Source: Citrobacter sp. Res13-Sevr-PEB04-36 (GTDB lineage Bacteria; Pseudomonadota; Gammaproteobacteria; Enterobacterales; Enterobacteriaceae). From it: 64,000 nt of DNA. Under the pieces are notes generated by a model. It made no database searches. It saw only the letters and a list, made by a program, of their open reading frames with translations, and was not told the origin of the DNA. The stretch lies in contig NZ_JADABY010000014.1 in the NCBI RefSeq assembly GCF_015672735.1, positions 62,001-126,000 on the forward strand, in the 5' to 3' direction. Positions 59,428 to 64,000 of the stretch are shown here, piece by piece. Position 1 is the stretch's first letter, and each line of letters begins with the position of its first letter. The translations under genes were made by a program, and so were the position numbers.

Positions 59428-59518
59428 GCGTTCAGGGGAACCCTACGGAGAACCTGAAAGCACGACATTGCTCACATTGCTTCCAGTATTACTTTAGCCA
59501 GCTTTTGCTGGCTTTTTT
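59428..59518 (+). ncRNA. ryhB: RyhB, iron-responsive small RNA
   Basis: The sequence from 59428 matches RyhB: the central seed region AACCTGAAAGCACGACATTG (59451-59470) and CTCACATTGCTTCCAGTATT (59471-59490) is the highly conserved part of E. coli RyhB. It ends in the hairpin AGCCAGCtttTGCTGGCT with a long T run. RyhB pairs with mRNAs of iron-using proteins (sdhC, sodB and others) through Hfq. The start and terminator differ slightly from E. coli, but the pairing core is intact. It lies between yhhY and yhhX as in E. coli. Confidence 0.97.
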
Positions 59519-59777
59519 TTTGGGGTTTTGTTTCAGCCTGGCTTACTTGCCATTTTGTCCCCGGGAAGTGCTCGTGCTCCTCACGTACATTTAGTATGCT
59601 CCGGGCCCTGCGCGCTTGCCGTGAACAAACTGACCGCGACGCCGCCGGCCGATCTTGAGGCTACTGCTTTTGTAGGCCGGATAAGGCTCCGCCGCATCCG
59701 GCACGATGACAGGATGGATTCAGTCTCCCCCCACTTTGCGCTATGGTGTAGACAATCACTTTCAAAAGGATCGTCTC
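59519..59777. other. Gap between ryhB and yhhX
   Basis: It holds an imperfect dyad segment (about 59565-59660, GC-rich, including CTCACGTACATTTAGTATGC) that resembles a repeated intergenic sequence I cannot name, a REP unit at 59671-59703, and the yhhX leader. A 95-codon frame from 59528 spans the REP and the yhhX start and is not a gene. Confidence 0.5.
59671..59703. repeat. REP unit upstream of yhhX
   Basis: GTAGGCCGGATAAGGC with GCCGCATCCGGC. Confidence 0.8.
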
Positions 59778-60815
59778 ATGACCTTACACTGCGCATTTAT
59801 TGGTTTTGGTAAAAGTACCACCCGCTACCATTTGCCGTACGTCCTCAATCGCAAAAATAGCTGGCACGTTGCGCACATTTTCCGCCGCAACGCCAAGCCG
59901 GAAGAGCAGGCGCCGCAGTATTCACATATTCACTTCACCAGTGACCTCGACGAGATCTTAAACGATCCGCAGGTGAAGCTGGTGATCGTCTGCACACATG
60001 CAGACAGCCATTTTGAATACGCCAAACGCGCGCTGGAAGCGGGTAAAAACGTGCTGGTGGAGAAACCTTTCACACCAACGCTTGCGGAAGCAAAAGAGCT
60101 ATTCGAACTGGCGCAAAGCAAGGGGCTGACCGTTACGCCGTATCAGAATCGTCGTTTTGACTCCTGTTTCCTCACCGCTAAAAAGGCGATTGAGAGCGGC
60201 AAGCTGGGCGAGATTGTTGAAGTGGAGAGCCATTTTGACTACTACCGCCCGGTGGTGGAAACCCAGCCGGGTCTGCCGCAGGACGGCGCGTTCTATGGTC
60301 TGGGTGTACACACCATGGACCAAATTATCTCTCTGTTTGGTCGTCCTGATCACGTGGCCTATGACATTCGTAGCCTGCGCAACAAAGCGAATCCTGATGA
60401 TACCTTTGAAGCGCAGTTGTTCTACGGTGACCTGAAGGCTATCGTCAAAACCAGCCACCTGGTGAAAATCGACTATCCGAAGTTTATCGTTCACGGCACC
60501 AAAGGCTCGTTTGTGAAGTACGGTATCGACCAGCAGGAAACCAGCCTGAAGGCCAATATCATGCCGGGTGAGCCCGGTTTTGCCGCCGATGATTCAGTGG
60601 GTGTGCTGGAATATGTCAACGATGACGGCATCACGGTGAAAGAAGAGGTTAAACCGGAAGTGGGTGACTATGGTCGCGTCTATGATGCGTTGTATCAGAC
60701 GCTGACAGCTGGTACGCCTAATTATGTCAAGGAATCTGAAGTTCTCACGAATCTGGAGATCCTCGAACGCGCCTTTGAACAGGCAACGCCTGCCACAATA
60801 ACCCTCGCCAAATAG
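59778..60815 (+). CDS. yhhX: YhhX, Gfo/Idh/MocA-family oxidoreductase
   Basis: A 345-residue NAD(P)-dependent dehydrogenase: N-terminal Rossmann motif 'AFIGFGKSTTRYHLP' and 'VEKPFTPTLAEAKEL', which contains the family Lys-Pro. The substrate is unknown. I chose ATG 59778 for the family length; an upstream frame adds 24 residues. It precedes yhhW on the same strand. Confidence 0.94.
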   Translation: MTLHCAFIGFGKSTTRYHLPYVLNRKNSWHVAHIFRRNAKPEEQAPQYSHIHFTSDLDEILNDPQVKLVIVCTHADSHFEYAKRALEAGKNVLVEKPFTPTLAEAKELFELAQSKGLTVTPYQNRRFDSCFLTAKKAIESGKLGEIVEVESHFDYYRPVVETQPGLPQDGAFYGLGVHTMDQIISLFGRPDHVAYDIRSLRNKANPDDTFEAQLFYGDLKAIVKTSHLVKIDYPKFIVHGTKGSFVKYGIDQQETSLKANIMPGEPGFAADDSVGVLEYVNDDGITVKEEVKPEVGDYGRVYDALYQTLTAGTPNYVKESEVLTNLEILERAFEQATPATITLAK

Positions 60816-60937
60816 CGTTCATTGGCTCCTTTGGCTTATTCATATTTTTTGAACAGAGGAGTCAATTTTCACCCTCTATGATCCCTGAGTGATTGAGTCC
60901 ACACTGACTCCATCGAAAACATCTGGGGGTGAACACA

Positions 60938-61633
60938 ATGATCTTCTTACGCAAAGCAAACGACCGTGGTCATGCAAATCATGGCTGGCTCGATTCCTGG
61001 CATACCTTTTCGTTTGCCAACTACTATGACCCGAATTTTATGGGGTTCTCGGCACTGCGCGTGATTAACGATGACGTGATCGACGCAGGCCAGGGGTTCG
61101 GTACGCACCCCCATAAAGACATGGAAATCCTGACCTACGTACTGGAAGGTGCGGTGGAGCATCAGGACAGTATGGGTAACAAAGAGCAGGTACCTGCAGG
61201 TGAATTCCAGATTATGAGCGCCGGGACAGGGATCCGTCACTCGGAGTACAACCCAAGCGACACCGAGAAGCTGCATTTGTATCAGATTTGGATCATCCCG
61301 CAGGAAAACGGCATTACGCCACGCTATGAGCAGCGCCGTTTTGATGCCGCGCAGGGCAAACAACTGGTGCTGTCGCCGGATGCGCGTGACGGTTCGCTGA
61401 AGGTTTACCAGGATATGGAGCTGTACCGCTGGGCGCTGCTCAAAGATGAGCAATCGGTACATCAGATAGCCGCGGAACGCCGCGTGTGGATCCAGGTCGT
61501 GAAAGGCAATGTCACCATCAACGGGACCAAAGCGTCCACCAGTGATGGTCTGGCAATCTGGGATGAGCAGGCCATTTCGATTCATGCCGACAGCGACAGC
61601 GAAGTATTGTTGTTTGATCTGCCGCCTGTATAA
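60938..61633 (+). CDS. yhhW: YhhW, pirin-like quercetin 2,3-dioxygenase
   Basis: A 231-residue bicupin of the pirin family. The metal-binding set is in 'GTHPHKDMEIL' (two His) and further His/Glu in 'VEHQDSMGNKEQVPAGEFQIMSAG'. E. coli YhhW oxidises quercetin in vitro; its natural role is unknown. I chose ATG 60938 with GGGGGTG 7 bp upstream; the GTG at 60929 lies inside that ribosome-binding site. Confidence 0.94.
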   Translation: MIFLRKANDRGHANHGWLDSWHTFSFANYYDPNFMGFSALRVINDDVIDAGQGFGTHPHKDMEILTYVLEGAVEHQDSMGNKEQVPAGEFQIMSAGTGIRHSEYNPSDTEKLHLYQIWIIPQENGITPRYEQRRFDAAQGKQLVLSPDARDGSLKVYQDMELYRWALLKDEQSVHQIAAERRVWIQVVKGNVTINGTKASTSDGLAIWDEQAISIHADSDSEVLLFDLPPV

Positions 61634-61649
61634 CGTGCTGTAACCCTTT

Positions 61650-61689
61650 GTAGGCCGGATAAGACGCGATAGCGTCGCCATCCGGCTTT
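61650..61689. repeat. REP unit between yhhW and gntR
   Basis: GTAGGCCGGATAAGACGC with GCGTCGCCATCCGGC, followed by a short T run, so it may also serve as the yhhW terminator. Confidence 0.8.
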
Positions 61690-61762
61690 TCATCGTTTGT
61701 CATTAAATCTGCACGTCCGTGGTAAACTTGGGGAATCTATCCCTTTTTAACGCTTCAGGACG

Positions 61763-62758
61763 ATGAAAAAGAAAAGACCCGTACTTCAGGATGTAGCCGA
61801 CCGCGTGGGCGTGACCAAAATGACGGTTAGTCGCTTTTTGCGCAACCCGGAGCAGGTCTCCGTGGCGCTGCGGGGCAAAATTGCCGCTGCACTTGATGAG
61901 CTGGGTTATATTCCCAATCGTGCTCCTGATATCCTTTCAAATGCCACCAGTCGTGCCATTGGCGTGCTGTTACCTTCTCTCACCAACCAGGTTTTTGCTG
62001 AAGTGTTACGTGGCATTGAAGCCGTGACTGACCGCCACGGTTATCAGACCATGCTGGCGCACTACGGCTATAAGCCAGAGATGGAGCAGGAACGTCTGGA
62101 ATCAATGCTGTCGTGGAATATCGATGGTCTGATCCTCACCGAACGCAGCCATACTCCGCGCACGTTGAAAATGATCGAAGTAGCGGGGATCCCAGTTGTT
62201 GAGCTGATGGACAGCCAGTCTCCGTGTCTTGATATCGCCGTCGGTTTTGACAACTTCGAAGCCGCTCGCCAGATGACCGCAGCCATTATCGCGCGCGGGC
62301 ATCGCCACATTGCCTATCTGGGGGCGCGTCTGGATGAACGTACTATCATCAAACAGAGGGGCTACGAGCAGGCAATGCGCGACGCCGGTCTGGTGCCGTA
62401 CAGCGTGATGGTAGAACAATCTTCTTCCTATTCGTCTGGTATTGAGCTTATCCGTCAGGCGCGGCGTGAATACCCGCAGCTGGACGGTGTGTTCTGTACC
62501 AACGATGATCTGGCGGTCGGGGCGGCATTTGAATGCCAGCGCTTAGGGTTGAAAATTCCGGATGATATGGCGATTGCTGGTTTCCACGGTCACGACATCG
62601 GGCAGGTAATGGAACCGCGTCTGGCGAGCGTGCTCACGCCGCGTGAACGGATGGGCAGCATTGGCGCTGAGCGTCTGCTGGCGCGCATCCGCGGTGAAGC
62701 AGTCACACCTAAAATGTTAGATTTAGGTTTCACCTTGTCACCGGGCGGATCTATTTAA
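61763..62758 (+). CDS. gntR: GntR, gluconate-responsive repressor
   Basis: A 331-residue LacI-family regulator: N-terminal helix-turn-helix ('LQDVADRVGVTKMTVSRFLRN') and a periplasmic-binding-protein-like effector domain. GntR represses gntKU and the Entner-Doudoroff genes until gluconate binds. Two GntR operator-like sites lie before gntK downstream. Confidence 0.96.
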   Translation: MKKKRPVLQDVADRVGVTKMTVSRFLRNPEQVSVALRGKIAAALDELGYIPNRAPDILSNATSRAIGVLLPSLTNQVFAEVLRGIEAVTDRHGYQTMLAHYGYKPEMEQERLESMLSWNIDGLILTERSHTPRTLKMIEVAGIPVVELMDSQSPCLDIAVGFDNFEAARQMTAAIIARGHRHIAYLGARLDERTIIKQRGYEQAMRDAGLVPYSVMVEQSSSYSSGIELIRQARREYPQLDGVFCTNDDLAVGAAFECQRLGLKIPDDMAIAGFHGHDIGQVMEPRLASVLTPRERMGSIGAERLLARIRGEAVTPKMLDLGFTLSPGGSI

Positions 62759-62765
62759 GCCGACA

Positions 62766-62787
62766 AGTTTGATGTAGCTCACACTTA
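62766..62787. promoter_or_regulatory. CRP site upstream of gntK
   Basis: TTTGA-TGTAGC-TCACA has the spacing of a CRP site with one strong half (TCACA). CRP activation of gntKU is known in E. coli. Confidence 0.6.
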
Positions 62788-62838
62788 TACACTTCGGGCA
62801 CGAATGGATATTGCTTCTCCATTTGTCCGGCTGGACAA

Positions 62839-62865
62839 TGTTACCGATAACAGTTACCCGTAACA
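62839..62865. promoter_or_regulatory. Two tandem GntR operators upstream of gntK
   Basis: TGTTACCGATAACA (62839-62852) and AGTTACCCGTAACA (62852-62865) are adjacent palindromic GntR-type sites, 35 bp before the gntK start. Confidence 0.85.
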
Positions 62866-62899
62866 ATTTCCTGATTCTTGTACCAGTGGGGGCAACGCT

Positions 62900-63430
62900 T
62901 TGAGCACGACTAATCATGATCACCACGTTTACGTTCTGATGGGCGTATCAGGCAGCGGTAAATCTGCTGTCGCCAGCGAAGTGGCGCATCAACTGCAGGC
63001 CGCGTTTCTTGATGGCGATTTTCTCCATCCGCGCAGCAACATCACGAAAATGGCTGCTGGTGAGCCGTTGAACGACGACGACCGTAAGCCGTGGTTACAG
63101 GCGCTCAACGACGCCGCCTTTGCGATGCAGCGTACCAACAAGGTCTCACTGATCGTGTGTTCTGCGCTGAAAAAACACTATCGCGACCTGCTGCGCGACG
63201 GTAATCCGAATCTCTCTTTCATCTATCTGAAAGGGGACTTCGACGTGATTGAAAGCCGCCTGAAAGCGCGCAAAGGTCACTTCTTCAAAACGCAGATGCT
63301 GGTTACCCAGTTTGACGCGCTGGAAGAGCCGGGTGCGGATGAAAGCGATGTGCTGGTGGTCGATATCGATCAACCACTGGACGGTGTGGTAGCTAGCACC
63401 ATTGAGGTTATTAACCAAGGCCGTAAGTAG
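62900..63430 (+). CDS. gntK: GntK, gluconokinase
   Basis: A 176-residue thermoresistant gluconokinase with the P-loop 'GVSGSGKS' (residues 15-22). It phosphorylates gluconate to 6-phosphogluconate. The start is TTG (62900), as in E. coli, with GGGGG upstream. Its stop overlaps the gntU start by one base. Confidence 0.95.
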   Translation: MSTTNHDHHVYVLMGVSGSGKSAVASEVAHQLQAAFLDGDFLHPRSNITKMAAGEPLNDDDRKPWLQALNDAAFAMQRTNKVSLIVCSALKKHYRDLLRDGNPNLSFIYLKGDFDVIESRLKARKGHFFKTQMLVTQFDALEEPGADESDVLVVDIDQPLDGVVASTIEVINQGRK

Positions 63431-64000
63431 TGACTACATTAACGCTTGTTTTAACAGCAGTAGGGTCCGTTTTATTACTGCTGTTTTTAGTGATGAAGGC
63501 GCGTATGCACGCCTTCGTTGCTTTGATGGTGGTGTCTATTGGCGCAGGTCTCTTTTCCGGTATGCCGCTCGATAAAATCGCGGCGACCATGGAAAAAGGG
63601 ATGGGCGGCACGCTGGGCTTCCTGGCGATTGTGGTCGCCCTCGGTGCCATGTTCGGTAAGATTTTGCATGAAACGGGCGCAGTCGATCAGATTGCCGTCA
63701 AAATGCTGAAATCCTTCGGGCACAGCCGCGCGCACTATGCGATTGGGCTGGCTGGTCTGATTTGCGCATTACCGTTGTTCTTTGAAGTGGCGATTGTGCT
63801 GCTGATAAGCGTAGCGTTCTCGATGGCGCGCCACACCGGCACCAACCTGGTTAAGCTGGTCATTCCGCTGTTTGCGGGCGTGGCGGCAGCGGCGGCGTTT
63901 CTGCTGCCGGGGCCCGCGCCGATGCTGCTGGCTTCTCAGATGCACGCCGACTTTGGCTGGATGATCCTGATTGGCCTGTGCGCGGCGATCCCAGGTATGA
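63430..64000 (+). CDS. gntU: GntU, low-affinity gluconate transporter (5' part only)
   Basis: GTG at 63430 overlaps the last base of the gntK stop (TAGTG). The first 190 codons encode a GntP-family permease with several membrane spans: 'TLTLVLTAVGSVLLLLFLVMKARMH' in type, 'GGTLGFLAIVVALGAMFGKILHETGAVDQ', 'CALPLFFEVAIVLL' in type. The frame is open at the window end. It imports gluconate for GntK. Confidence 0.95.
   Translation, partial: MTTLTLVLTAVGSVLLLLFLVMKARMHAFVALMVVSIGAGLFSGMPLDKIAATMEKGMGGTLGFLAIVVALGAMFGKILHETGAVDQIAVKMLKSFGHSRAHYAIGLAGLICALPLFFEVAIVLLISVAFSMARHTGTNLVKLVIPLFAGVAAAAAFLLPGPAPMLLASQMHADFGWMILIGLCAAIPGM

Noticed and set aside
59528-59812. 94-residue frame downstream of ryhB
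   Set aside because: It runs through a REP unit and into the yhhX coding start in another frame; chance frame.

Overview
The window is enterobacterial chromosome, most likely Citrobacter or a close relative. From position 18056 to the end the gene order is that of the E. coli/Salmonella yhiI-gntU segment, read in the opposite direction to the E. coli map. Two features look more like Citrobacter/Salmonella than E. coli: nikR is present without nikABCDE, and a four-gene block (regulator-kinase, ThuA-like, DMT transporter, phosphotriesterase-like) follows ggt. The species call is inference; no rRNA or other species marker is in the window.

Region 1 (1-17676) is a copper/silver resistance island, the sil and pco clusters: the end of silC, silF, silB, silA, a DUF411 protein, silP, a DUF2933 protein, an M23 peptidase, a first PcoE-like protein, pcoABCDRS and pcoE. 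Together they encode a tripartite Ag+/Cu+ efflux pump with its periplasmic chaperone, a P-type exporter, periplasmic copper oxidation and sequestration (PcoA, PcoC, two PcoE-like sponges), outer- and inner-membrane partners (PcoB, PcoD), and a copper-sensing two-component system. The right boundary carries what I read as the end of a Tn7-like transposon: two TnsB-site-like repeats running into a terminal ACA at 17676. The island therefore appears to be Tn7-like cargo inserted beside yhiI, and the other end lies outside the window.

Region 2 (18056-32702) is core genome: the yhiI-rbbA-yhhJ ABC export cluster, orphan nikR, acpT, yhhT, yhhS, dcrB, yhhQ, tusA, zntA with a clear ZntR-type promoter, yhhN, yhhM, yhhL and rsmD. 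Region 3 (32977-37325) is the ftsY-ftsE-ftsX cell-division/secretion operon and rpoH. Region 4 (37625-44766) is the branched-chain amino-acid transport locus livJ, panM, livKHMGF. It is followed by a small exported protein of unknown function behind a strong Fur-box-like site, and a second unknown protein.

Region 5 (45944-51172) is the Pho-regulated ugpBAECQ glycerol-3-phosphate operon, interrupted between ugpE and ugpC by a 267-bp element with terminal inverted repeats. Region 6 (51169-58772) holds yhhA, ggt, the four-gene catabolic-looking block on the minus strand and an unknown exported protein. Region 7 (58819-64000) is yhhY, the iron-responsive small RNA ryhB, yhhX, yhhW and the gluconate genes gntR, gntK and gntU (cut by the window end). 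Between genes there are many REP/BIME units and three ERIC elements, one carrying a 68-bp insertion made of three perfect hairpins.
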